Shown: positions 1 through 8,965 of the stretch, in pieces
Position numbering within the stretch: the stretch's first letter is position 1
How the letters are laid out: each line of letters starts with the position of its first letter
Assembly: GCF_004804355.1 (NCBI RefSeq)
Contig: NZ_SRWZ01000003.1
Span: 186,001-250,000, forward strand
DNA: 64,000 nt
Direction of reading: 5' to 3'
From: Cognatitamlana onchidii
GTDB lineage: Bacteria; Bacteroidota; Bacteroidia; Flavobacteriales; Flavobacteriaceae
Notes under the pieces: model-generated
The model's database searches: none
Told to the model about the DNA's origin: nothing
What the model saw: the letters and a program-made list of their open reading frames with translations, nothing else
Made by a program: the position numbers and the translations under genes

Positions 1-1084
1 GAAACAAAGCAAATACGAATAAAAACAAAACTACAGCTCCAACATAAGCAGGAGCTTCAACAATTGGCTGATCCCCCCAATAAGTTGGTGCTCGTTGTGC
101 CTGCTGTGCCGCCTGGGTAATCGATGCTCCGAGCTTTCTAAAAAATTCATAAGTTGCCGAATCTTTACCAACGTCTTCAGCATTTCCGCCTCCCATAAAG
201 CTTGGGATAAACAAGTTAAATGTTTCTGTTATTCCATAACTAAATTGAGTAATATATTCCTTATCCAATCCATTAGTTACTTCCTTTGGTGAACCATCTG
301 GATTAACAGTTAACTCACTTTTACTCCGCTTACTCTCCTTTACATACTCTTTGGTGGCCAAAAAATTAGTAGCATTTAATGCAACAGATAATATTACGGC
401 AGCTGTTAGCACAGAAATCGATTTAAAATAGTGTGGCAACAATTGCTTTTTATAAGCATCAACCAAATAAACTATACCTAAAACGATTACTAAAAACATT
501 AAATAATAGGTCATTTGAAAATGATTCGCCACCAATTCTAAACCCATGGCAACCGTTGTTAGTAAAAACCCAAGAACGTATTTTTTTCGAAACACGAGCA
601 GAATGCCACTCAAAACCAATGGCATATAAGCAATAGCATGGGCTTTACTGTTATGCCCAACACCAAGAATAATTATTAAATATGTTGAAAAGCCGAATGC
701 TAATGCTCCTAAAGCTGCAAGCTTAAAATCAACTTTTAAAACCAATAAAAAGATATAAAAACTCAATAAATACAAAAACAAATAGTCTACAGGTCGGGGT
801 AAAAACCGCAATGCCAAATCTAGTTTTTTAATATAGTTATGAGGGTATCGAGCACCAAGTTGATACGTTGGCATTCCGCCAAATGCACTATTAGTCCAGT
901 AAGTTTCTTCTCCTGTTTCAGCTTTAAAATCTTTTTGCTGCTTGCTCATGCCTATAAACTGAACAATATCGTTTTGATATATAGCTTTACCTTTTAAAAC
1001 GGGATTAAAATACGCAAGAGACACAACTATAAACCCCAGTAGAATAAGAATGTGAGGTAAAAGTTTTTTAGGCTGAATGGTCAT
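1..1084 (-). CDS. YfhO family membrane protein (C-terminus outside window)
   Basis: The reading frame is open from the ATG at 1084 down to base 1, so only the first 361 codons are present and the rest lies beyond the edge. The N-terminus has a short basic start then a hydrophobic helix (about residues 8-26), followed by a soluble loop containing the motifs QNDIVQF and WTNSAFGGMPTYQLG, then many further hydrophobic helices. These are typical of the large Bacteroidota YfhO-like polytopic proteins, related to glycosyltransferase-C-type membrane enzymes, whose substrate is not known. It lies 27 bp downstream of the DUF4834 gene on the same strand and is probably cotranscribed with it. Truncation is by the window, not a mutation. 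Confidence 0.85.
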   Translation of the reverse strand, partial: MTIQPKKLLPHILILLGFIVVSLAYFNPVLKGKAIYQNDIVQFIGMSKQQKDFKAETGEETYWTNSAFGGMPTYQLGARYPHNYIKKLDLALRFLPRPVDYLFLYLLSFYIFLLVLKVDFKLAALGALAFGFSTYLIIILGVGHNSKAHAIAYMPLVLSGILLVFRKKYVLGFLLTTVAMGLELVANHFQMTYYLMFLVIVLGIVYLVDAYKKQLLPHYFKSISVLTAAVILSVALNATNFLATKEYVKESKRSKSELTVNPDGSPKEVTNGLDKEYITQFSYGITETFNLFIPSFMGGGNAEDVGKDSATYEFFRKLGASITQAAQQAQRAPTYWGDQPIVEAPAYVGAVVLFLFVFALF

Positions 1085-1111
1085 GAATAGTTTTTAAAAT
1101 GATCTCGAAAA

Positions 1112-1396
1112 TTAATCAATTTCTTCGAAATCAACGTAGTCGCCAACATCTTTATTTGAAGATTTTGTCTTTGGTATTTTGTCAATACTAACCTCCCCCT
1201 CTGGTCTTTCTTTTTGTTGATGTGTATGTTTCTGAAATCCACCAAATTGCTCCCCAAAGCGCTGTTCTGCTTTTTTAGCAACAAACTTTAGAAGAAATGG
1301 CATAAATAACCGGGCTAAAATTTTAACACCAAAATACACCAAAAGTATAATAAGTATCATCCTAACAAGACCTGTTGCAGATGCGTATTGTATCAT
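1112..1396 (-). CDS. DUF4834 family small membrane protein
   Basis: The product is a 94-residue protein with one N-terminal hydrophobic helix (about residues 9-27 after MIQYASATG), a basic amphipathic stretch and a hydrophilic acidic C-terminus ending DYVDFEEID. This matches the DUF4834 family found in Flavobacteria, of unknown function. The open frame extends to a TTG at 1414, but I place the start at the ATG at 1396, which gives the usual family N-terminus. It is the first gene of a probable two-gene unit with the YfhO protein and is divergent from the outer-membrane barrel gene at 1520. Confidence 0.75.
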   Translation of the reverse strand: MIQYASATGLVRMILIILLVYFGVKILARLFMPFLLKFVAKKAEQRFGEQFGGFQKHTHQQKERPEGEVSIDKIPKTKSSNKDVGDYVDFEEID

Positions 1397-1473
1397 AACT
1401 TGAATTTTGAACAAAAATACAATTCCTGATGATTAAAAAACGTTCCGAAACCATAAAAAAAGTATAAAATATC

Positions 1474-1481
1474 TATATTTG
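1474..1481 (+). promoter_or_regulatory. Candidate -7 promoter box
   Basis: TATATTTG matches the Bacteroidota -7 consensus TAnnTTTG exactly and sits 38 bp before the ATG at 1520. No convincing TTTG -33 box is present at the usual spacing. Confidence 0.4.
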
Positions 1482-1519
1482 AAAGCTTAAGTTCATAGTG
1501 CTAAAATCACCAAAACGTT

Positions 1520-2599
1520 ATGACCCCAATTAAATCTTGTTTGTTTCTAACAATTCTCTTAAGCAGTCTTCAAGGGTTTTCTCAATATACAGATGTTATT
1601 AATTCAAACAGACCAGGCGTATCGAGAAGTGCTTTTTCTGTTGGAACCAATGTAGCCCAATTTGAGATTGGCCCATATTATGTATCAGAAAAGAGAACAC
1701 CGGCCGTAGGTTATCAGGTTTCAGGGTTTGGAATTGACTTTGCGGCACGTTATGGGCTATTATTCGAAGAATTAGAAATCAATATTGAAGGGAATTATCA
1801 AAACGACACTAAAACTTTTGTTTCTAATATTTCGCCAAAAGAAAATAGAGCAAATTTTAAATTTTTAGCGTTCGGAGCAAAATATCTAATTTATGACCCT
1901 TACAAAAAAGCAGCATCCGAAAAACCAAACCTATATAGTTGGAAAGCAAACCACTCTTTTAAATGGAAGCATTTAATCCCAGCTATATCAATATATTTAG
2001 GTGGCAACTATGATACGGACATTAATCCATTTACTGCTGCAGGCATAGAAGGTTTTAGCCCCAAAATTATGATTGCAACGCAAAACAACTTTGCTGGAGG
2101 CTGGGTGTTTGTTATGAATTTTATAAAGGATAGAATCGGTACAGACCAATCTGATTTTCAATATATTCTTACTTTAACACATTCTTTTAACCCACAATGG
2201 GTTATTTTTGGAGAAACACAGGGTATTAAAAGCGATTTCTACGCAGACAATCTGTTTAGGGTTGGAGGCGCTTATTTGGTTGGAAAAGATTTTCAGCTAG
2301 ATACTGCTCTTACATTTAACACTAAAGATACCCCTGCGGTTTTAAATATAAGTCTTGGAGCCTCTTATAGGCTAGATTTTCATAAAGACAAAGAAATAGA
2401 CAATGATAATTCTGTTGAGGACGAGGCTGAGCGTCAAAATAACAAAGTGAGTAAAAAAGAAAGAAAGGAAGCAAAGAGAAAAAAGAAAAACGCCGAAAAA
2501 GAAGCAAGAAGAGAAAGAAAACTCAAGGACGACTTGAAAACTAGCGAAGACCAAGTTCAAAAAACTAAAAAGCGAGAGATAGATTTTGATGAAGAATAA
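1520..2599 (+). CDS. Outer-membrane beta-barrel protein (transporter-like) with charged C-terminal tail
   Basis: This 359-residue protein starts with a Sec signal peptide (hydrophobic stretch ending about FSQ, residue 22). It continues with NSNRPGVSRSAFSVG and alternating aromatic beta strands up to about residue 290 (ISLGASYRLDF). The pattern resembles the phenol-degradation MetA-like transporter barrels (PF13557 type) common in Flavobacteria. After the last strand comes a tail of about 65 residues, extremely rich in Lys, Glu and Arg with coiled-coil-like character. The GNAT-like gene follows 24 bp downstream and is probably in the same operon. The substrate is unknown. Confidence 0.7.
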   Translation: MTPIKSCLFLTILLSSLQGFSQYTDVINSNRPGVSRSAFSVGTNVAQFEIGPYYVSEKRTPAVGYQVSGFGIDFAARYGLLFEELEINIEGNYQNDTKTFVSNISPKENRANFKFLAFGAKYLIYDPYKKAASEKPNLYSWKANHSFKWKHLIPAISIYLGGNYDTDINPFTAAGIEGFSPKIMIATQNNFAGGWVFVMNFIKDRIGTDQSDFQYILTLTHSFNPQWVIFGETQGIKSDFYADNLFRVGGAYLVGKDFQLDTALTFNTKDTPAVLNISLGASYRLDFHKDKEIDNDNSVEDEAERQNNKVSKKERKEAKRKKKNAEKEARRERKLKDDLKTSEDQVQKTKKREIDFDEE

Positions 2600-2623
2600 C
2601 GGATTAGAAATCCGCTAATAATT

Positions 2624-3742
2624 ATGGTAATACTTAAGGAAGTTAAATCAAAAAAAGACTTGAAAAAATTTGTAAAGTTACCCTTTAAACTTTACAAAGA
2701 CTCTAAATACTGGACACCTCCCATAATAAGTGAGGAGTTAAGCTCCTTTAACACAAAGGAAAACCCTGTATTTAATGATGCTGAAGCCAGACTTTTTTTA
2801 GCATACAAAAACAACCAACTAGTAGGAAGAATTGCGGCCATTATTAATTGGGTTGAAATTAACAAACAAGAAGTGAAGAAAATGCGTTTCGGTTGGTTTG
2901 ACTTTATTGATGATTTTGAAGTATCCCAGACTCTTTTAAACAAAGTTGAGGATATTGGAAAATTAAACAAACTGGAATTTATGGAAGGGCCTGTGGGTTT
3001 TTCTAACTTGGATAAAGTAGGGCTTGTTACAGATGGATTTAATCATATAGCCTTAATGGTTACGTGGTACAACCACCCATACTATGTGAAACATTATGAA
3101 AAAGCACTCTTTAAAGAAGAAAAGGTCTATGTAGAAACTAAGATTCCTTTTAAAAACATTAATAAAGAGGTTTTTGAAAAAGCCCAAGCTTTAATAAAAC
3201 GTCGTTATCAATTAAGAGCATTAAATTTCACCAAAACCAACCAGCTAATGCCTTACGTAGATGACATGTTTGAACTGTTTAATGAATCGTATGCCTCCCT
3301 CCCTTCTTTTGTTCCTATTAGCAACGAGCAAATTGCTCATTTAAAAAAGAAATTTATCAGTTTTGTAAACCCAGAATATATAAAATTTGTGGTTGACAAA
3401 GAAGATAAATTAGTTGGTTTTGCGGTTGTAATGCCTTCTTTTGCAAAAGCTCTTCATAAAATAAAAGGAAAGTTATTCCCTTTTGGATTTATAAAAATAC
3501 TGCAGGCGAAGAAGCATAGTGATGAAGCTGTGTTTTACTTGATAGGCGTTAAACCAGAATATCAAAATAAAGGTATTCATTCAATTATTTTTAATGAATA
3601 CTATCAACTGCTAACTAAAAAAGGTATAAATAATTGTTATAGAACACCAGAACTTATAGAAAATGATTCCGCCAGAAAAATATGGAGACATTTTGATTCT
3701 GAAATATATCGAACCAGAAAGACCTTTAAGAAAGAGCTATAA
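2624..3742 (+). CDS. GNAT-superfamily acyltransferase-like protein
   Basis: The 372-residue soluble protein has a GNAT-like fold signature: an N-terminal segment with FVKLPFKLYKDSKYWTPP and RIAAIIN, and a C-terminal half with FYLIGVKPEYQNKGI. That last motif resembles the acetyl-CoA-binding V/I-x-P-x-x-Q-x-x-G-x motif. Homologues in Bacteroidota are large, two-lobed N-acyltransferase-like proteins with no defined substrate. It follows the outer-membrane barrel gene by 24 bp and ends at a strong bidirectional terminator shared with the convergent gene. The catalytic role is inferred from the fold only. Confidence 0.65.
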   Translation: MVILKEVKSKKDLKKFVKLPFKLYKDSKYWTPPIISEELSSFNTKENPVFNDAEARLFLAYKNNQLVGRIAAIINWVEINKQEVKKMRFGWFDFIDDFEVSQTLLNKVEDIGKLNKLEFMEGPVGFSNLDKVGLVTDGFNHIALMVTWYNHPYYVKHYEKALFKEEKVYVETKIPFKNINKEVFEKAQALIKRRYQLRALNFTKTNQLMPYVDDMFELFNESYASLPSFVPISNEQIAHLKKKFISFVNPEYIKFVVDKEDKLVGFAVVMPSFAKALHKIKGKLFPFGFIKILQAKKHSDEAVFYLIGVKPEYQNKGIHSIIFNEYYQLLTKKGINNCYRTPELIENDSARKIWRHFDSEIYRTRKTFKKEL

Positions 3743-3783
3743 AAAAAATCCGATTCAATTAATTTTGAATCGGATTTTTTTTA
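3743..3783. terminator. Bidirectional Rho-independent terminator
   Basis: A perfect 12-bp inverted repeat (AATCCGATTCAA at 3747-3758 and its complement at 3765-3776) with a 6-nt spacer is flanked by an A-run on the left and a T-run on the right. It sits between convergent genes and can serve both. Confidence 0.9.
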
Positions 3784-3805
3784 TTTCATGTATTTAAAAT
3801 AAACA

Positions 3806-5065
3806 CTATTCTCCCATAGCTGCCATAACAGCCGCAGACAATCTTTTGTAAGTGCCATTATGCAAACGCTCCCTTATAGCATCAAAAGCATTTAAGGTTT
3901 CTGATACGTCTTCTAAGGTATGCGTAGCAGTTGGAATAAGACGTAATAAAATCATACCTCTAGGGATTACTGGATATACCACTATTGAACAGAATATCCC
4001 ATAGTTTTCACGTAAATCCTTCACCAAGGCCATGGCCTCTGGAATACTTCCTTTTAAATAGACTGGTGTTACACAACTTTGAGTCGTACCAATATCAAAA
4101 CCACGCTCTTTTAAACCTGACTGCAAAGCATTTACATTTTCCCATAGTTTATTTTTTAGCTCAGGCATGGTTCTAAGCATATCTAAACGCTTAAGAGCTC
4201 CTTCTACTAGTTGCATTTGCAAAGATTTTGCAAACATTTGAGAACGTAAATTATATTTTAAATAATCAATAATCTCTTGGTCTCCCGCTATAAACGCTCC
4301 GGTGCTGGCTAACGACTTTGCAAACGTTGCAAAGTACACATCAATATCGTCCTGAACGCCTTGCTCTTCTCCTGCTCCAGCTCCTGTTGCCCCAAGCGTA
4401 CCAAAACCATGAGCATCATCAACAAAAAGTCTAAAATTGAATTTTTTCTTTAATGCTGCTATCTCTTTTAAACGTCCCTGCTCACCACGCATACCAAATA
4501 CACCTTCAGAGATAACTAGAATACCTCCTCCTGTTTGTTCTGCCATTTTCGTAGCTCGCTCTAAATTTTTCTCTAAACTAACAACATCATTGTGCTTGTA
4601 TGTGAAACGTTTTCCCATATGTAAACGTACACCATCAATAATACAGGCATGGGCGTCGACATCATAAACTATAATATCATCTTTGGCCACTAAAGCATCA
4701 ATTGTAGACACCATACCCTGATAACCGAAATTCAACAAATACGCCGCTTCCTTTTTAACAAAAGCCGCTAATTCGTTTTGAAGTTTTTCATGTAAATCTG
4801 TATGCCCAGACATCATTCTAGCCCCCATTGGATATGCTGATCCATATTTCGCAGCCGCCTCAGCATCTACCTTTCTAACTTCAGGATGATTTGCTAGCCC
4901 TAAATAATCATTAATGCTCCAGGTAATTACATCCTTACCTTGAAATTTCATGCGGTTTGAAATTTCTCCTTCTAATTTTGGAAAAACAAAATATCCCTCG
5001 GCTTGCGAAGCCCATTTACCTAACGGTCCCTTATCTCGGTAAATTTTATCAAATAAATCTTTCAT
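3806..5065 (-). CDS. Alpha-oxoamine synthase, probable cysteate acyltransferase (serine-palmitoyltransferase-like)
   Basis: This 419-residue PLP enzyme of aminotransferase fold type I belongs to the alpha-oxoamine synthases (serine palmitoyltransferase, KBL, BioF). Visible features are the cofactor-stacking His in DAHAC (about 139), the DDAHG motif (216-220) and the Schiff-base Lys in TFAKSLAS (K250). In gliding Flavobacteria this type of enzyme has been shown to condense cysteate with a fatty acyl thioester to start capnine/sulfonolipid synthesis. The cysteine-synthase-like gene directly upstream on the same strand supports that assignment over glycine C-acetyltransferase or true serine palmitoyltransferase. 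The substrate is inferred, not visible in the sequence. A terminator and a candidate promoter lie in the 248-bp gap between the two genes. Confidence 0.75.
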   Translation of the reverse strand: MKDLFDKIYRDKGPLGKWASQAEGYFVFPKLEGEISNRMKFQGKDVITWSINDYLGLANHPEVRKVDAEAAAKYGSAYPMGARMMSGHTDLHEKLQNELAAFVKKEAAYLLNFGYQGMVSTIDALVAKDDIIVYDVDAHACIIDGVRLHMGKRFTYKHNDVVSLEKNLERATKMAEQTGGGILVISEGVFGMRGEQGRLKEIAALKKKFNFRLFVDDAHGFGTLGATGAGAGEEQGVQDDIDVYFATFAKSLASTGAFIAGDQEIIDYLKYNLRSQMFAKSLQMQLVEGALKRLDMLRTMPELKNKLWENVNALQSGLKERGFDIGTTQSCVTPVYLKGSIPEAMALVKDLRENYGIFCSIVVYPVIPRGMILLRLIPTATHTLEDVSETLNAFDAIRERLHNGTYKRLSAAVMAAMGE

Positions 5066-5190
5066 TTATTGTAAATCTTATTGCTATTAATTTTGAGACT
5101 AAATACCCCTTACAACCTGCCATATACTTCATTTTTAAGTATGTTGTAGATAGCGAATAATGGATTAAAAACGTCTCAAGCTAATAAATG

Positions 5191-5198
5191 CAAAATTA
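5191..5198 (-). promoter_or_regulatory. Candidate -7 promoter box for the oxoamine synthase
   Basis: On the minus strand the sequence reads TAATTTTG, a perfect TAnnTTTG box. It is 126 bp upstream of the start at 5065 and downstream of the terminator of the preceding gene, consistent with separate transcription. No clear -33 box is seen. Confidence 0.35.
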
Positions 5199-5249
5199 AT
5201 TATTTATATGTATTGGACATAATTTTTAAGCCTCAATTATTGATAAAAT

Positions 5250-5296
5250 AAAAAAAGAGATTAATTTTTACTATGTAAGCAAAAACAACCTCTTTC
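5250..5296 (-). terminator. Rho-independent terminator of the cysteine-synthase-like gene
   Basis: On the minus strand a stem of about 15 bp (two G-U pairs) is formed by the segments 5281-5295 and 5255-5269 around an 11-nt loop. It is followed by a run of seven T. It lies just after the stop of the gene ending at 5314. Confidence 0.75.
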
Positions 5297-5313
5297 TGTA
5301 TAGTTTATTTCTT

Positions 5314-6354
5314 CTATTTTATATACTGGATCCGCTCTGCAGCAGCTTCATTAACACTATCAAAGAAGCCTTGATCTTCCATCCATTTGTCACTGTAAAC
5401 TTTACTCATATATCTTGCTCCATGGTCTGGGTAAATAACCACAACAAAATCATCTTTCTTAAAACGGCCTTGCTCCCCTAATTGCAGTAGTGCTTGCGTT
5501 ACAGCCCCTGAAGTGTATCCAACAAACATACCTTCTGTTCTTGCTATTTCTCTGGCCGTATGAGCACTATCTTCATCCGATACCTTCACAAACTCATCTA
5601 TTAAATCGAAATCTGTGGCCGTAGGAATTAAATTTTTTCCTAATCCTTCAATTCTGTAAGGGTAAATCTCCTTTTCATCAAACTCTCTTGTTTCATGATA
5701 TTTTTTAATTACCGAACCAAAAGCATCCACTCCTATAATATTAATATCTGGATTTTGCTCCTTTAGATATTTTGCTGTTCCAGAAATAGTCCCGCCGGTA
5801 CCACTACACGCTATAAGATGCGTTATTTTGCCTTCGGTTTGCTCCCAAATTTCTGGTCCAGTTGACTTATAATGGGCATCGATATTTAATTGATTGAAAT
5901 ATTGATTGATATAGATAGAGCCTTTAATCTCACTGTGCAAGCGCTTAGCAACCTCATAATAAGACCTAGGATCGTCGGCACTAACATGAGCAGGACAAAC
6001 ATAAACCTTTGCCCCCATGGTTTTTAACATATCTATCTTATCGGGAGATGATTTTGAACTCACCGCCAAAACGCAGTCATAACCTTTTATGATGCTTACC
6101 ATAGCAAGGCTAAAACCAGTATTTCCTGATGTAGTTTCTATAATGGTATCTCCGGGTTTAAGAATACCTTTTTTCTCTGCTTGTTCAATGATATAGAGTG
6201 CTATTCTATCTTTTGAAGAGTGTCCTGGATTAAAAGATTCTACTTTGGCGTAAAAATTACTTTTAAATTTGGAAGCTATTTTATTAAGTTTAATAAGCGG
6301 TGTATTGCCCACTAAATCTAATACATTATCAAATACTTGATTTCTGTGTTTCAT
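5314..6354 (-). CDS. PLP-dependent cysteine-synthase family protein, possible cysteate synthase
   Basis: This 346-residue fold-type II PLP enzyme has the family N-terminus [10 protein letters not shown], the PLP-Lys region NPGHSSKDR (K48), the substrate loop TSGNTG (75-80) and the phosphate-binding loop GTGGTISG. Canonical O-acetylserine sulfhydrylases read NP-x-x-SVKDR; this one has SSKDR. It is longer than typical CysK, and no CysK partner genes (cysE) are nearby. Its position upstream of the serine-palmitoyltransferase-like gene suggests it makes L-cysteate, the amino acid of sulfonolipids, from a serine derivative and sulfite. Ordinary cysteine synthase or cystathionine beta-synthase activity remains possible. 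Confidence 0.75.
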   Translation of the reverse strand: MKHRNQVFDNVLDLVGNTPLIKLNKIASKFKSNFYAKVESFNPGHSSKDRIALYIIEQAEKKGILKPGDTIIETTSGNTGFSLAMVSIIKGYDCVLAVSSKSSPDKIDMLKTMGAKVYVCPAHVSADDPRSYYEVAKRLHSEIKGSIYINQYFNQLNIDAHYKSTGPEIWEQTEGKITHLIACSGTGGTISGTAKYLKEQNPDINIIGVDAFGSVIKKYHETREFDEKEIYPYRIEGLGKNLIPTATDFDLIDEFVKVSDEDSAHTAREIARTEGMFVGYTSGAVTQALLQLGEQGRFKKDDFVVVIYPDHGARYMSKVYSDKWMEDQGFFDSVNEAAAERIQYIK

Positions 6355-6408
6355 AAAAGCTTTTTTAAACCATCATATTTATTAGATATAATGATGCTTA
6401 AAACCGCA

Positions 6409-6416
6409 CAAAAATA
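6409..6416 (-). promoter_or_regulatory. Candidate -7 promoter box
   Basis: TATTTTTG on the minus strand, 55 bp upstream of the ATG at 6354, fits TAnnTTTG. The -33 element is not evident. Confidence 0.35.
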
Positions 6417-6431
6417 AAACATTTTTTTTTA

Positions 6432-8501
6432 TTAGCCATAAATTCCTTCTAAATCTAGAATAAAGGCATATTCCATGGCCACCTCTTTTAAGCTTTCAAA
6501 TCTCCCAGATGCTCCACCATGTCCAGAATCCATGTCTGTGTGTAACAATAAAAGATTATTGTCTGTCTTTTTCTCCCTTAGCTTTGCAACCCATTTTGCT
6601 GGTTCCCAGTACTGAACTTGAGAGTCGTGTAGTCCGGTCGTTACTAACATATTTGGATATGGTTGATTCCTAACATTGTCGTATGGAGAATATGATTTCA
6701 TATAGTTGTAGTATATTAATTCATTTGGATTACCCCATTCGTCATATTCCCCTGTTGTTAAAGGGATTGTATCATCAAGCATGGTTGTTACCACATCAAC
6801 AAAAGGAACAGCTGCTATAACACCTTTATAAAGCTCTGGATTCATATTAATTACTACGCCCATAAGCAACCCTCCTGCAGAACCTCCATAGGCATATAAA
6901 TGATTTTTCGACGTATAGTGCTGTTTTATTAAATGTTTAGAACAATCAATAAAATCGGTAAACGTATTCTTTTTTCTTAGCAACTTACCATCTTCATACC
7001 AAGCTCTTCCCAAATACTCGCCGCCTCTTACATGAGCAATAGCATAGATGAATCCTCTATCCAATAAACTTAATCTAATAGTCGAAAATGATGGGTCGAT
7101 AGTTGAGCCATAAGAACCATAAGCATATTGCAACAAGGGGTTGGTTCCATCTAATTTTATCCCTTTTCTATAAACAAGGGAAATAGGCACTTTTACGCCG
7201 TCTCTTGCAGTGGCCCAAATACGTTTAGATTCGTAATTCTCTTTACTAAAGTTACCCCCTAAGACTTCCTGTTCTTTTTTTATTTCAAATGCTTTTGTTT
7301 TAAAGTTATAATCAATTACCGAGCTTGGCACTGTAAGACTATTGAAGCCATAACGCAAATAATCACTTTCAAAATCTGGATTATTGCCAATATAGGCCGT
7401 ATATGTTTCTGATTGGAATGGCAAATAGTAATCTTCCTTTCCGTCCCAGCTCATAACCCTTAACTTGTTCAAACCGTCTTCACGTTCGTTAACCACCAAA
7501 TAATCTCTAAAAATCTCAATATCTTCAATTAAAACGTTCTCTCTATGAGGAATTACATCTTCCCAAAAATTTAACGTCGTCCTATCAATATGGGTTTTAG
7601 AAATCTTAAAATTAGCAGCTTTATTTAGGTTAGAAATGATATAAAAATGATTGTTATAATGGGCTATATTGTATTCAAGTCCGACCACACGCTCTTGAAA
7701 CACCTTAAATATATCATCGGGATTATCCGCATTTAAAATTCTGTATTCAGATGTAAGCGTACTAGAAGAACCTATTACAAGGTACTTTTTTGACTTTGTT
7801 TTATAGACAAAAGTGTTGAAGGTTTCATCGTTCTCATGATACACTTCCTGATCTAATTCACTATTAGTGTGCAATCTATGCTTAAGGATTTTATGAGATC
7901 TTAAAGTCACCTCGTCTTTTACAGCATAGAATAAGGTTAAATTATCATTTGCCCAAGTTGCCCTGCCAGTAGTATTTGTAATCTTATCTGGATAAACTTC
8001 ACCTGTAACGAGGTTTTTTATTTGAATAGTATATTGTCTTCTGCTTACTGTGTCTGTGGTAAAGGCCGCTAGCTTATTATCTGGACTTATAGAGATGCTT
8101 CCTAGGTTAAAATAAGCAAAGTCCTTGGCCATCTCATTACAATCGAATAGGATTTCATCTGGAGCTTTTAGGTGTTCTTTTTTTCTTAGATAAATGGGGT
8201 AATCTTTTCCAGATTCGTATCTTGTAATATACCAATAACCGTTTAACTTATAGGGCACTGTAGAATCATCTTCCTTAATTCTGGACTTCATTTCCTGGAA
8301 CAAGCTGTCTTGAAAAAGCTCTGTATGACTTAAAACATTTTTAGTATAATCATTTTCAGCATTTAAATAATCTATAACATCTTGGTTATTTCTATCATTC
8401 AACCAATAATAATCATCAATCCTTATGTCGTTATGTGTATTTAAGACTTTTGGTTTTTTCTCTATTAATGGCGGGTTTATACTAGTACTATTTTTTGTCA
8501 T
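6432..8501 (-). CDS. S9 family serine peptidase (oligopeptidase B type)
   Basis: The product is about 689 residues, with an N-terminal beta-propeller region beginning DDYYWLNDR and a C-terminal alpha/beta-hydrolase domain. The catalytic Ser is in YGGSAGGLLMG, the Asp in TTGLHDSQV and the His in DSGHGG, the triad order of prolyl oligopeptidase/oligopeptidase B. The open frame reaches a TTG at 8549, but a -7-like box (8528-8535) lies inside that extension. I therefore use the ATG at 8501, giving MTKNSTSINPP. No signal peptide is then visible, so it is probably a cytoplasmic oligopeptidase cleaving after basic residues. Confidence 0.88.
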   Translation of the reverse strand: MTKNSTSINPPLIEKKPKVLNTHNDIRIDDYYWLNDRNNQDVIDYLNAENDYTKNVLSHTELFQDSLFQEMKSRIKEDDSTVPYKLNGYWYITRYESGKDYPIYLRKKEHLKAPDEILFDCNEMAKDFAYFNLGSISISPDNKLAAFTTDTVSRRQYTIQIKNLVTGEVYPDKITNTTGRATWANDNLTLFYAVKDEVTLRSHKILKHRLHTNSELDQEVYHENDETFNTFVYKTKSKKYLVIGSSSTLTSEYRILNADNPDDIFKVFQERVVGLEYNIAHYNNHFYIISNLNKAANFKISKTHIDRTTLNFWEDVIPHRENVLIEDIEIFRDYLVVNEREDGLNKLRVMSWDGKEDYYLPFQSETYTAYIGNNPDFESDYLRYGFNSLTVPSSVIDYNFKTKAFEIKKEQEVLGGNFSKENYESKRIWATARDGVKVPISLVYRKGIKLDGTNPLLQYAYGSYGSTIDPSFSTIRLSLLDRGFIYAIAHVRGGEYLGRAWYEDGKLLRKKNTFTDFIDCSKHLIKQHYTSKNHLYAYGGSAGGLLMGVVINMNPELYKGVIAAVPFVDVVTTMLDDTIPLTTGEYDEWGNPNELIYYNYMKSYSPYDNVRNQPYPNMLVTTGLHDSQVQYWEPAKWVAKLREKKTDNNLLLLHTDMDSGHGGASGRFESLKEVAMEYAFILDLEGIYG

Positions 8502-8527
8502 TTTGGAATACTCTTTGCAAGAATTGC

Positions 8528-8535
8528 CAAAAATA
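8528..8535 (-). promoter_or_regulatory. Candidate -7 promoter box that decides the start of the S9 peptidase
   Basis: TATTTTTG on the minus strand lies 27 bp upstream of the ATG at 8501 and inside the longer TTG-initiated frame, favouring the shorter protein. Confidence 0.4.
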
Positions 8536-8611
8536 GTGCTTAGTTCCAATAAATCTAGATATTTTCATGTATAATCATCAAAATTTCAACTGACTAAACA
8601 TTTTTATTTAA

Positions 8612-8619
8612 TAATTTTG
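8612..8619 (+). promoter_or_regulatory. Candidate -7 promoter box of ybaB
   Basis: TAATTTTG matches TAnnTTTG and is 22 bp before the ybaB ATG. Confidence 0.4.
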
Positions 8620-8641
8620 CGCCAATATAAAATTTAGAGAC

Positions 8642-8965
8642 ATGTTTGGAGATATGATGAATATGATGGGTAAACTTAAAGAAACCCAGCAAAAAGTTGA
8701 AGACACAAAGAAACGCTTAGATACTGTAATCATTGATGAATGCAGTAACGACAAACAACTTAAAGTATCACTAACCGCAAACAGAACCATAAAGTCCATA
8801 GACATTTCGGATAGTTTAATGGAAGATAAAAAACAGCTGGAAGATTATTTAATTATTACACTTAATAAAGCCATTGAGCGCGCTACTCAAATAAATGATA
8901 GCGAATTAGCAGCTGTGGCCAAAGAAGGAATGCCTAATATTCCGGGAATGGATATGTTTAAATAG
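8642..8965 (+). CDS. YbaB/EbfC family nucleoid-associated protein
   Basis: This 107-residue protein shows the YbaB layout: Met-rich start [18 protein letters not shown], a central beta segment ([17 protein letters not shown]) and a C-terminal helix ending with a Gly-Met-rich tail ([10 protein letters not shown]). The family forms dimers that bind DNA with little sequence specificity. Here it is not next to recR or dnaX, its frequent neighbours in other phyla. Its last 8 bp overlap the convergent threonine aldolase gene. Confidence 0.88.
   Translation: MFGDMMNMMGKLKETQQKVEDTKKRLDTVIIDECSNDKQLKVSLTANRTIKSIDISDSLMEDKKQLEDYLIITLNKAIERATQINDSELAAVAKEGMPNIPGMDMFK

Noticed and set aside
95..636. 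Two plus-strand open frames (95-292 and 433-636)
   Set aside because: They are antisense to the YfhO-family gene, whose frame and motifs are continuous through this region.
1..1084. Truncated YfhO gene as a broken gene
   Set aside because: The frame is open to the window edge, so the truncation is only an effect of the window.
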